A stretch of 64,000 bases of DNA, taken from Lacihabitans sp. LS3-19. Its GTDB lineage: Bacteria; Bacteroidota; Bacteroidia; Cytophagales; Spirosomataceae. Each line of letters begins with the position of its first letter. Within the stretch, counting starts at the first letter, position 1. Where the stretch lies: the NCBI RefSeq assembly GCF_024343575.1, contig NZ_RJUA01000005.1, forward strand, positions 124,001 through 188,000, written 5' to 3'. The notes beneath the pieces were generated by a model. That model did not search any database. It had not been told where the DNA came from and saw only the letters and a list, made by a program, of their open reading frames with translations. Below are positions 36,954-43,845 of this stretch, in pieces. The position numbers were made by a program, and so were the translations under genes.

Positions 36954-37844
36954 ATGTCTCTAAAAACTACTTTGACCTGGTTTTATGTTTTTTCTTGCTT
37001 CTTTTCAACATCAATTTTTGCCCAAAAGAAAAGTGCTCTAAATCAAACGAAAACAAAAATCGAAAAACTGATTTCAAAAAGTGATGGAAAGTTTGCAGTA
37101 GCTTTTAAAGATTTATCGAATAGAAACGTAATTTTTATAAACGAACATGAATATTTTCATGCGGCAAGTACCATGAAAACACCCGTTATGATGGAAGTTT
37201 TTAATCAAATCTCTCAAAAAAAACTCAATTTAAAGGACAGCATTGAAGTTAGGAATGAGTTCAAGAGTATTGTAGACCAAAGCACTTACAGTTTAGACCT
37301 TTCGGACGATAGCGACGATGTAATTTATTCTAAAATTGGCACAAAAATCACATTGGAAGATTTGATTTTTCAAATGATAACGGTCAGCAGCAACTTTGCC
37401 ACTAATATTTTAATAGATAAAGTGGGTGCTGAAAATGTGATGAAGTATTTGAACAAAAATGGAATAAATGAGAATATCGTTTTGCGAGGTGTGGAAGACA
37501 CAAAAGCTTTCAATGCTGGACTAAACAACCGAACTACCGCCTACGGTTTGATGCAAGTATTTGAACTTTTGGAAAAAGAAAACCATCCAAAAATGAAAGA
37601 AATATTATTTGCTCAAAAATTCAATGAAATTATTCCTGCCAAATTGCCAAAAGATGTGAAAGTTGCTCATAAAACTGGCTCGATAACAGGTGTGCAACAC
37701 GATTCAGGAATAGTATATTTACCTGATGGCAGAAAATACGTTTTGATATTATTATCGAAAGAACTTAAAAATCCAAAAGCTGGTGTAGAAACCTTGTCTG
37801 AGATATCGAAAATTATTTATACAGACTTGTTTAAGAAATCATAA
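36954..37844 (+). CDS. Exported serine hydrolase of the class A beta-lactamase fold
   Basis: This 296-residue protein has a signal peptide (~1-23) and serine hydrolase motifs: nucleophile STMK (S72-K75), SSN (145-147) and KTGS (240-243). The region of the class A general base (ExxxN) reads GVEDTKAFNAGLNN, not the omega-loop pattern of known resistance enzymes, so it is called a beta-lactamase-like hydrolase rather than a lactamase. It may act on peptidoglycan fragments. It is divergent from the sugar dehydrogenase gene, and its last 14 nt overlap the end of the Nudix gene. Confidence 0.85.
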   Translation: MSLKTTLTWFYVFSCFFSTSIFAQKKSALNQTKTKIEKLISKSDGKFAVAFKDLSNRNVIFINEHEYFHAASTMKTPVMMEVFNQISQKKLNLKDSIEVRNEFKSIVDQSTYSLDLSDDSDDVIYSKIGTKITLEDLIFQMITVSSNFATNILIDKVGAENVMKYLNKNGINENIVLRGVEDTKAFNAGLNNRTTAYGLMQVFELLEKENHPKMKEILFAQKFNEIIPAKLPKDVKVAHKTGSITGVQHDSGIVYLPDGRKYVLILLSKELKNPKAGVETLSEISKIIYTDLFKKS

Positions 37845-38451
37845 CTTCTACTATCTCGTTCATAATTAAGGCAGTAGCACCCCAAACCCATTGGCTCTGG
37901 ATATCAAAACCGGGTACTTCCATCTGCCTTTTGCCAACGGTGATATTTCTGATTCCCTTTTTGTCTATATTTAAAAAGTCAGAAAAACTAACTTCGTAAA
38001 TCTTCTCTACTTCTTTTTGGTCAGGGAAAAAATCTGGTTTATAATCTAGATAACCTACAATAGGCTTAACGATAAAATTTGAGACAGGAATAAATACATC
38101 CGTAAGTTCACCCAATATATTTACATCCATCGCCTTAACACCAATTTCCTCCTGAGCTTCACGCAGTGCCGTTCTTACCAAATTCTCATCCGTAAATTCC
38201 ATTTTACCGCCCGGCAAGGCCATTTGTCCGCCATGGGTACCATCATAAGGTGGTCTTAATATTAAAGGAAGATGTGCCTTACCTTCGTTTGGGTAAAAAG
38301 CAATCAAAACAGCACTTTGACGGGTAAATTTGCTAGGAACTATATTCGTTTTTAACCTTTCATCGTGCATAAATTTCTTCTGAAATTCCACGCCAGGAAG
38401 CGGGTCTTTTAGTTTGTTGCTTAAAGTGTTGATGAAAGGGTCAAAATACAC
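37831..38451 (-). CDS. CoA-type Nudix pyrophosphatase (NudL-like)
   Basis: This 206-residue Nudix hydrolase has the box PGGKMEFTDENLVRTALREA followed by QEEIGV. Ahead of it lies the CoA-binding motif of the NudL family (LILRPPYDGTHGGQMALPGG). Such enzymes hydrolyse the pyrophosphate bond of CoA or its derivatives. In the box an aspartate replaces the first glutamate, which is usual in this subgroup. It overlaps the serine hydrolase by 14 nt at the 3' ends. Confidence 0.88.
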   Translation of the reverse strand: MYFDPFINTLSNKLKDPLPGVEFQKKFMHDERLKTNIVPSKFTRQSAVLIAFYPNEGKAHLPLILRPPYDGTHGGQMALPGGKMEFTDENLVRTALREAQEEIGVKAMDVNILGELTDVFIPVSNFIVKPIVGYLDYKPDFFPDQKEVEKIYEVSFSDFLNIDKKGIRNITVGKRQMEVPGFDIQSQWVWGATALIMNEIVEVMIS

Positions 38452-38510
38452 GTATTCCTAAATTTGTAAGATTAAAATTAAGTTATTTACCTGACATTAA
38501 AAATCATTTT

Positions 38511-40094
38511 TTATAAATATTTCAAAGCAAAAGCTTCAACGCATCGCTCTCCGTCCATGGCGGCAGAGACTATTCCACCTGCATAACCTGCACCTTCAGC
38601 ACATGGATAAAATCCTGAAATTTCGAGATGCTCCAGAGTCTCTTTATCTCTTGGAATCCTTACAGGCGAGGATGTTCTACTTTCGATGCCTATCATTTGG
38701 CCTTGGTCGTAGTTCTTCATTTTATTGCTAAACTGTTTCAAACCATCTTTTAAAGGCACAGAAATAGTATCTGGTAAAATATCATTAAAATCCATAGCCA
38801 AAAGACCGGGTTGGTAAGAAGTATCCTCGAGCGTGACAGATTTTTTATTTCTGAAAAAGTCCTTTATCCTTTGAGCAGGCATGGTTTGATGTACACTTTC
38901 CTGATTCCCTAAAGCATTCTTTACTTTTTCGTAAGCCGTTTGTTCCACATGTTTTTGAAACTGCAGAGCTGCCAAAGGTCCATAATCTTTAAATTCTTCC
39001 CAATCTAACTCATTTACGGCCACAACTACGCCTGAATTGGCATAAACCGAATCCCTTCTCGAAGGTGACATACCGTTCACCACCAATTCGTGCTGCTCTG
39101 TAGACGAAGGCACTATAAACCCGCCAGGACACATACAAAAGCTAAAAACACCTCTTTGGATGTTTTTGAAATAAGTTTGAGCCACCAAAGAATATGAGGC
39201 CGCGGGCAAAAGTCCTCTATCATCAGAATGATATTGGCACTGATCTACAAAAAACTGTTTGTGCTCTATCCTTACGCCCAAAGCAAACGGTTTAGCCTGC
39301 AAAAGAACTTTGTTTTTATGCAAAACCTCAAAAATATCTCTTGCAGAATGGCCTGTGGCCAAAATTACGGCATCAGCATGCCAAGTTTTGCCATCAGAAG
39401 TAACTACCCCAGACATTTTATTATTGTCCAAAACAAAATCCACCACTTTGGTATCAAAATGTACCTCTCCGCCAGCGGAAATTATGGTCTCTCTGATATT
39501 GGAAACTACAATGGGAAGTTTATTGGTGCCGATATGCGGATGAGCGTCTACCAATATTTGTTCGGTAGCACCATGATTCACCAATATTTCAAGAATCCGC
39601 CTCACATCTCCCCTCTTCTTTGAGCGGGTGTATAATTTACCGTCGGAATAGGTACCGGCTCCGCCTTCACCAAAACAATAGTTGGATTCTGGATTTACCA
39701 ATTGTTCCTTGTTTATGGCAGCTATGTCTCTCCTTCTGGCTCTGACGTCTTTGCCTCTTTCAAGTACAATAGGTTTTATGCCTAATTCCAAACATCTCAA
39801 TGCCGCAAAAAGGCCCGCTGGACCCGAGCCAACGATGAGGATGGTTTTGGAAAAACTTTTTTTATGGTATTGATAAACATTAAAAGTCGCATTTTCGAAT
39901 GGTTTTTTTAAAGAAACCTCTATTTCTAGATTTATCTTAACGTCTTTTTTTCGGGCATCTATCGATTGCTTTAACTTCCTGAAAAACAAAGATTGTTCTT
40001 CTTTAAGTTTTAAAGTCTCTCTCAAAAACCCTTCCAACTGATTATTGTCTAAGGCAATATGAGGCTGTAAAACGTAGCTATATATATTTTGCAT
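38511..40094 (-). CDS. FAD-dependent dehydrogenase, COG2509-like
   Basis: This 527-residue protein has an N-terminal ~80-residue region (mostly helical, ending in a lysine-rich strand), the dinucleotide-binding motif ILIVGSGPAGLF (GxGxxG at 89-94), LGIKPIVLERG, a middle NYCFGEGGAGTYSDGKL, and the C-terminal GFYPCAEGAGYAGGIVSAAM closing the FAD site. This matches a widespread but uncharacterised family of FAD-dependent dehydrogenases. Its promoter is unusually clear and lies directly on the start codon (see 40097-40128). It is divergent to nuoI. Confidence 0.9.
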   Translation of the reverse strand: MQNIYSYVLQPHIALDNNQLEGFLRETLKLKEEQSLFFRKLKQSIDARKKDVKINLEIEVSLKKPFENATFNVYQYHKKSFSKTILIVGSGPAGLFAALRCLELGIKPIVLERGKDVRARRRDIAAINKEQLVNPESNYCFGEGGAGTYSDGKLYTRSKKRGDVRRILEILVNHGATEQILVDAHPHIGTNKLPIVVSNIRETIISAGGEVHFDTKVVDFVLDNNKMSGVVTSDGKTWHADAVILATGHSARDIFEVLHKNKVLLQAKPFALGVRIEHKQFFVDQCQYHSDDRGLLPAASYSLVAQTYFKNIQRGVFSFCMCPGGFIVPSSTEQHELVVNGMSPSRRDSVYANSGVVVAVNELDWEEFKDYGPLAALQFQKHVEQTAYEKVKNALGNQESVHQTMPAQRIKDFFRNKKSVTLEDTSYQPGLLAMDFNDILPDTISVPLKDGLKQFSNKMKNYDQGQMIGIESRTSSPVRIPRDKETLEHLEISGFYPCAEGAGYAGGIVSAAMDGERCVEAFALKYL

Positions 40095-40096
40095 TG

Positions 40097-40128
40097 CAAA
40101 GGTATTTATCCTTTAAATTTCCTTCAAA
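40097..40128 (-). promoter_or_regulatory. Bacteroidota-type promoter of the FAD dehydrogenase gene
   Basis: On the - strand, TTTG (40125-40128) and TACCTTTG (40097-40104) are separated by exactly 20 nt, matching the -33 TTTG / -7 TAnnTTTG consensus. The -7 box ends only 2 nt before the ATG at 40094, so the transcript is expected to start at or very close to the start codon. This would give a leaderless or nearly leaderless mRNA. Confidence 0.72.
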
Positions 40129-40148
40129 ACTACTAAAATTGTTTTAAA

Positions 40149-41555
40149 ATGAAGCTATATTTGCACATGACCTACTTTCAGAACATAAAAAGAGGAATAA
40201 AAACCACGAGAAAAGGCCTGAGCCTTACGCTGAAACACCTGTGGGCGGCCAGAAAAACCAAAGGGCCGCTGAATGTTCAGGATGAAAATTATTTTAAAAT
40301 ATCCGATGGATTTGTCACACTGCAGTATCCTCACGAAACTATATCCGTACCTGAAATTGGAAGATATCAGCTTGATTGTGAGATAGACGACTGCATAGTT
40401 TGCGATAAATGTGCGAAAATTTGCCCGGTAGACTGTATAGATATAGAGGCAATAAAATCTCCTGAATTAATCAGAACTACTTCCGACGGCTCACCTGTTA
40501 GACTTTATGCAGCAAAATTTGACATAGACATGGCCAAATGTTGCTTCTGTGGACTTTGCACCACTGTGTGCCCAACAGAATGCCTGACCATGAATAGCGA
40601 GTATGATTACAGTGTAACGGACGTGGACTTGCTCAACTTTGCATTTTCTAATTTAAGTGCCAAAGAAGCGGAAGAAAAGAAGGAATTATACGAACAGTTT
40701 GTGGCCGAAAAAGAAGCTGCAAAAGCTGCAAAAGCAGTTGAAACCGCCGCAGCACCTCAGCCGAGTGGATTTAAACCAAAAATACCGAGTGCGTTTCAGC
40801 CCAAAGCAGCTCCAAGCATAGCCTCCGAAGAAAATAATACGGAAGCTACAGAAAAACCGATAACTAAAAAACCGATTTTTGCTCCGAAGAAACCTGTTTT
40901 AGAAGCAGAAAATGTAAGTGAGGAAAAACCAAAGTTTATTCCCAAAAGACTGGCACCTGCTGCTGAAGTTAGTGATGTAATAGAGGCTGACATGCCTGTA
41001 AAAAGTGCACCCAAGTTTGTTCCAAAAGCAAAAACCGTTGCAGTTACTCCTGAAAATACATTAGAAAGTGAGGAGTCAAATGCTGAAGTGCCTGTAAAAC
41101 CTGCTCCCAAGTTTGTTCCGAAAGCAAAACCTGTAGTCGATTCTACTGAAAATGGAACAAATAGCAATGAAGCAAATGCAGAATTGCCTGTAAAAACTGC
41201 ACCGAAGTTTGTTCCGAAAGCAAAACCCGTTGCAGCTACTCCTGAAAATACATTAGATAATAATGTTGAAAATGCCGAATTGCTAGAAAAAGCTACGCTT
41301 AAGTTTGTTCCGAAGGCAAAACCTGTGATTGCAGAAAGCACAATTTCAGAGGAAAATGTAGAAACAGAAGCAAAAAAAACCTTCATGCCTAAAGCTAAAC
41401 CAACTTTAGCTGAAGATAATAATTTATCAGAAACGCCGAAACCTACACCTGCTTTTAAACCAAAAATGAAGCCTGCGGTGGCTGAAGAAGAAAAAGCAGA
41501 AGCTCCAATAGAAAATAAACCGAAATTTGTCCCTAAACTCAAACCAAAATCTTAA
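40149..41555 (+). CDS. nuoI: NADH-quinone oxidoreductase subunit I with long repeat-built C-terminal tail
   Basis: Residues 1-~165 are a normal NuoI: KGLSLTLKHLW and two 4Fe-4S motifs, CIVCDKCAKICP (C82, C85, C88, C92) and CCFCGLCTTVCP (C131, C134, C137, C141). They carry electrons in the peripheral arm of complex I. A second possible start, at Met7 (40167), is supported by a TAnnTTTG box at 40156-40163 that lies inside the first codons. The remaining ~285 residues are an alanine/proline/lysine-rich extension with four 32-residue repeats built on KFVPKAKPV, ending KFVPKLKPKS. The common bacterial form has ~150-180 residues. nuoJ starts immediately after the stop. Confidence 0.93.
   Translation: MKLYLHMTYFQNIKRGIKTTRKGLSLTLKHLWAARKTKGPLNVQDENYFKISDGFVTLQYPHETISVPEIGRYQLDCEIDDCIVCDKCAKICPVDCIDIEAIKSPELIRTTSDGSPVRLYAAKFDIDMAKCCFCGLCTTVCPTECLTMNSEYDYSVTDVDLLNFAFSNLSAKEAEEKKELYEQFVAEKEAAKAAKAVETAAAPQPSGFKPKIPSAFQPKAAPSIASEENNTEATEKPITKKPIFAPKKPVLEAENVSEEKPKFIPKRLAPAAEVSDVIEADMPVKSAPKFVPKAKTVAVTPENTLESEESNAEVPVKPAPKFVPKAKPVVDSTENGTNSNEANAELPVKTAPKFVPKAKPVAATPENTLDNNVENAELLEKATLKFVPKAKPVIAESTISEENVETEAKKTFMPKAKPTLAEDNNLSETPKPTPAFKPKMKPAVAEEEKAEAPIENKPKFVPKLKPKS
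41007..41390 (+). repeat. Four tandem 96-bp repeats inside nuoI
   Basis: Units start at 41007, 41103, 41199 and 41295, an exact 96-nt (32-codon) period. Each opens with codons for (A/T)(P/L)KFVPKAK followed by an acidic spacer. The first three units are closest; the fourth is diverged and followed by more degenerate KPK-type segments to the end of the gene. The intact frame shows the expansion was kept in phase. Confidence 0.85.
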
Positions 41556-42074
41556 ATGGAAATAGTAATAAGGGAATTATTAAACGGAAACGTTATTTTT
41601 TGGATTTTTTGTTTGATCACCATTGGTGGTGCTGCTTATGTTTTGTTCTCAAAAAACGTACTGTATGCTTCTTATGGTTTATTGGTGAGCTTTTTAGGTG
41701 TGGCAGGCATATTCGTTTTTGCGGGTGGGGAATTTGTCTCGGCTGCTCAAATCATGATTTACATTGGCGGCATATTGGTTCTATTGATTTTCGGTATAAT
41801 GTTGAGCTCCAATAAAAAAGCAGGGAAAAATTATTTAAAAATAGAAAATGTGGACATGCCGCTTAGTTTGGGTTATGCTGTTGGACTAAGTTTAATCATA
41901 ATTTTGCTGATTGTTAAAACTAAATTCGATACGGCGAATCTAAAGCCGCTCCAACATATCAAAAACCTTGGATATGATTTAATGACAGACTCTGTTTTGG
42001 TTTTAGAAATAGTTGGTGTGTTGTTGTTAATGGCTTTGATAGGTGCCACTTTTATTGCAAAAAACGATGAATGA
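41556..42074 (+). CDS. nuoJ: NADH-quinone oxidoreductase subunit J
   Basis: This 172-residue membrane protein has five predicted helices and the family features YASYGLLVSFLGVAGIFVFAG and AAQIMIYIGGILVLLIFGIM (the transmembrane segment that links the Q site to proton pumping). It is part of the membrane arm of complex I. It starts directly after the nuoI stop and overlaps nuoK by 8 nt. Confidence 0.95.
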   Translation: MEIVIRELLNGNVIFWIFCLITIGGAAYVLFSKNVLYASYGLLVSFLGVAGIFVFAGGEFVSAAQIMIYIGGILVLLIFGIMLSSNKKAGKNYLKIENVDMPLSLGYAVGLSLIIILLIVKTKFDTANLKPLQHIKNLGYDLMTDSVLVLEIVGVLLLMALIGATFIAKNDE

Positions 42075-42372
42075 TATCTTTCCTTATTTGCTAGTTGGCG
42101 GTATACTTTTCGCCATTGGACTTACAATATTGATGACCAAGAAAAACTTGATATTGATGTTGATGGGCATTGAATTGATGTTGAACGCTGTAAATATTAA
42201 CTTTGTGGCTTTTAGCAAATACGACAAAATACCTGAGCACGGACAAATATTTGCACTTTTCGTAATGATGGTGGCGGCCTCAGAAGTGGCTGTGGGTTTG
42301 GCGATTATACTAAAAATCAAAAAGCACTATGAAAATATCAACCCAGAAAATCTGAATGAATTAAAAAATTAA
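42067..42372 (+). CDS. nuoK: NADH-quinone oxidoreductase subunit K
   Basis: This 101-residue membrane protein has three helices and the conserved glutamates of NuoK (GIELMLNAVNINFVAF, and MMVAASEVAVGLAI) used in proton transfer. The ATG at 42067 is preferred over one at 42043: it gives the usual family start MNDIFPYLLVGG and only an 8-nt overlap with nuoJ. nuoL, nuoM and nuoN do not follow; a tRNA gene does. Confidence 0.95.
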   Translation: MNDIFPYLLVGGILFAIGLTILMTKKNLILMLMGIELMLNAVNINFVAFSKYDKIPEHGQIFALFVMMVAASEVAVGLAIILKIKKHYENINPENLNELKN

Positions 42373-42382
42373 AGATTTTTTA

Positions 42383-42413
42383 TTTGAAATAAATCAAAAA
42401 TCTACTACTTTTG
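42383..42413 (+). promoter_or_regulatory. Promoter of the tRNA-Arg gene
   Basis: TTTG at 42383-42386 and TACTTTTG at 42406-42413 are spaced by 19 nt, a full match to the Bacteroidota -33/-7 consensus. Transcription would start near 42420, about 23 nt before the mature tRNA. An AT-rich hairpin with arms 42373-42380 and 42396-42403 overlaps the -33 box and may end the nuo transcript. Confidence 0.75.
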
Positions 42414-42442
42414 CAGTCCAATTAAGACAATTAGTTGAATCT

Positions 42443-42516
42443 GGCTGCGTAGCTCAACTGAATAGAGCGTCTCACTACGGATGAGAAGGTTTGGGGTTTG
42501 AATCCCTACGCGGTCA
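42443..42516 (+). tRNA. tRNA-Arg (anticodon ACG)
   Basis: This 74-nt cloverleaf has acceptor GGCTGCG paired with CGCGGTC (two G-U pairs), D stem GCTC/GAGC, anticodon stem TCTCA/TGAGA with loop CTACGGA (anticodon ACG, reading CGN codons after inosine editing), T stem TGGGG/CCCTA with loop TTTGAAT, and discriminator A. CCA is not encoded. A strong promoter precedes it and a terminator starts two bases after it, so it is a single-gene transcript. Confidence 0.95.
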
Positions 42517-42518
42517 CA

Positions 42519-42547
42519 AAGCGAATCGAAAGATTCGCTTTTTTTTT
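42519..42547 (+). terminator. Rho-independent terminator after tRNA-Arg
   Basis: AAGCGAATC (42519-42527), loop GAAA and GATTCGCTT (42532-42540) form a perfect 9-bp stem with a GNRA-type tetraloop, followed by seven more T (42541-42547). Confidence 0.95.
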
Positions 42548-42827
42548 ATGCTATTTTGATTGACTTCTGATGAGAAGATTGGCCGAAGTCAGGTTCTTAT
42601 TAAATCCGTAAACGGTCAAACTTAGTGAATACGCGTGGAATTTATTATTTTTTAAGTTCAATAAGATAAACTGCTAATTCTCATCTTTTTTTCAAGATTT
42701 CCTCATTTTATTTTGATTTAAAAACCTCGAAATTGACGGAGGAAATCCAAGATAAAAACATTTAATAGAAATAATCCAATCTTCGATTTCTGAATTCTTG
42801 AATTACAATCAACAAAAACTGCAACTC
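42548..42827. other. Non-coding stretch after tRNA-Arg with a possible tRNA 3'-half relic
   Basis: The region between the tRNA terminator and the beta-helix gene has no credible coding frame. At 42569-42577 it repeats GATGAGAAG of the tRNA, and at 42603-42607 and 42612-42618 it has AATCC and ACGGTCA, matching the T-arm and acceptor end of tRNA-Arg in the same order but with ~13 extra bases between. The rest is AT-rich with no clear promoter. Confidence 0.35.
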
Positions 42828-43838
42828 ATGAAATCACGTTTATTTTTTCTATTCTTTTTTCTTATTGTCACTTATATTTCTTTTTCACAACAAAGAGTAG
42901 CACGCCATAGCTCGGGTATTGTAACTATTTACAGCGGGGCAAATCCTTTTAACGATGCCTACGTAGCAGCCGTTCCGGGTGATACGCTATATCTACCAGG
43001 TGGGCCGATACCATCACCGCCAACTATAAACAAGCGGCTTACTATAATAGGAGCGGGACATTACCCCGACTCCACCACAGCCACCCAAAAGACTGTAATT
43101 GGGAACATAGTGATTCAGCAAGATGCCGATAAACTGTTTTTGGAAGGGATTGAATTGGGGGCAATTACCATTACTTTAAATCATAAAGTAGATTCTATGA
43201 TTATTACAAAATGCAAGTTTACTTCAATAAACTTTCAGGGGAGTACAAGTCCATGCATGGGTGTATTAATCAAGAATTGTGTTATTTCTGGAGACGGATC
43301 ATTTGGAAATACAAACGGTTTGATTTTTAGCAATAATATTATTGATGGGAGAATACTTAGTTTAAACAACGCAGGGATTTCAAATAATATCTTTTTTTAT
43401 AATGCTATTAGTGTTTCCGCAGGATTTTCAGATGTGGATAACTGCCTCATTTCTAATAATATATTTTTCAGAAACTATAGTGGAGCTACTTATATTTATA
43501 GTAATTCCGAGCTAAATACTTTTGCCAATAATATTTTTAATGTGGTGCCAAATATTGGTTCTAATACATTTATCAATAACTATAATTCCGTAAATCTAAC
43601 AAGCCTTTTCGTCAATCAAACAGGTAACATTTTTAACTACGCTCATGACTATCATTTAGTCAATCCGGACACCTATCTTGGTAATGATGGCAATAAGGTG
43701 GGAATTTACGGCGGACTATATCCTTACAAAGAAGGTGCAGTGCCGCAGAATCCTCATATTCAGTTTAAAATCATAGGAACACAAACCAATACCAACGGTG
43801 AATTAAACATCCAATTTAAAGTAAAAGCTCAAAATTAA
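42828..43838 (+). CDS. Secreted right-handed beta-helix-like protein
   Basis: From the ATG at 42828 (an upstream TTG at 42798 only adds residues before the signal peptide) the product is 336 residues: signal peptide (~1-21, then QQRVARHSSG), then repeated strands of the beta-helix type rich in isoleucine, asparagine and serine (NNIIDGRIL, NNIFFYNAIS, NNIFFRNYSG, NNIFNVV). The first helix turn holds PGDTLYLPGG and TIIGAG, as in pectin-lyase-fold proteins. There is no obvious catalytic pattern. The end (NIQFKVKAQN) lacks the GC-ending tail of its neighbour, which starts 7 nt later, so the pair may work together. Confidence 0.78.
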   Translation: MKSRLFFLFFFLIVTYISFSQQRVARHSSGIVTIYSGANPFNDAYVAAVPGDTLYLPGGPIPSPPTINKRLTIIGAGHYPDSTTATQKTVIGNIVIQQDADKLFLEGIELGAITITLNHKVDSMIITKCKFTSINFQGSTSPCMGVLIKNCVISGDGSFGNTNGLIFSNNIIDGRILSLNNAGISNNIFFYNAISVSAGFSDVDNCLISNNIFFRNYSGATYIYSNSELNTFANNIFNVVPNIGSNTFINNYNSVNLTSLFVNQTGNIFNYAHDYHLVNPDTYLGNDGNKVGIYGGLYPYKEGAVPQNPHIQFKIIGTQTNTNGELNIQFKVKAQN

Positions 43839-43845
43839 AATTGAA

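Noticed and set aside
36954-37844. Antibiotic-resistance beta-lactamase
   Set aside because: It shares the serine motifs but lacks the usual general-base loop of class A enzymes, so only a beta-lactamase-like hydrolase can be supported.
41007-41390. CRISPR-like array
   Set aside because: The regular 96-bp repeats are in-frame coding repeats without unique spacers between identical short repeats.
40796-41542. A 248-codon open frame on the - strand, opposite the nuoI tail
   Set aside because: It mirrors the repeat codons of nuoI (AFGTNLGA-type repeats), has no start context and no plausible protein features; the sense frame with iron-sulfur motifs is the real gene.
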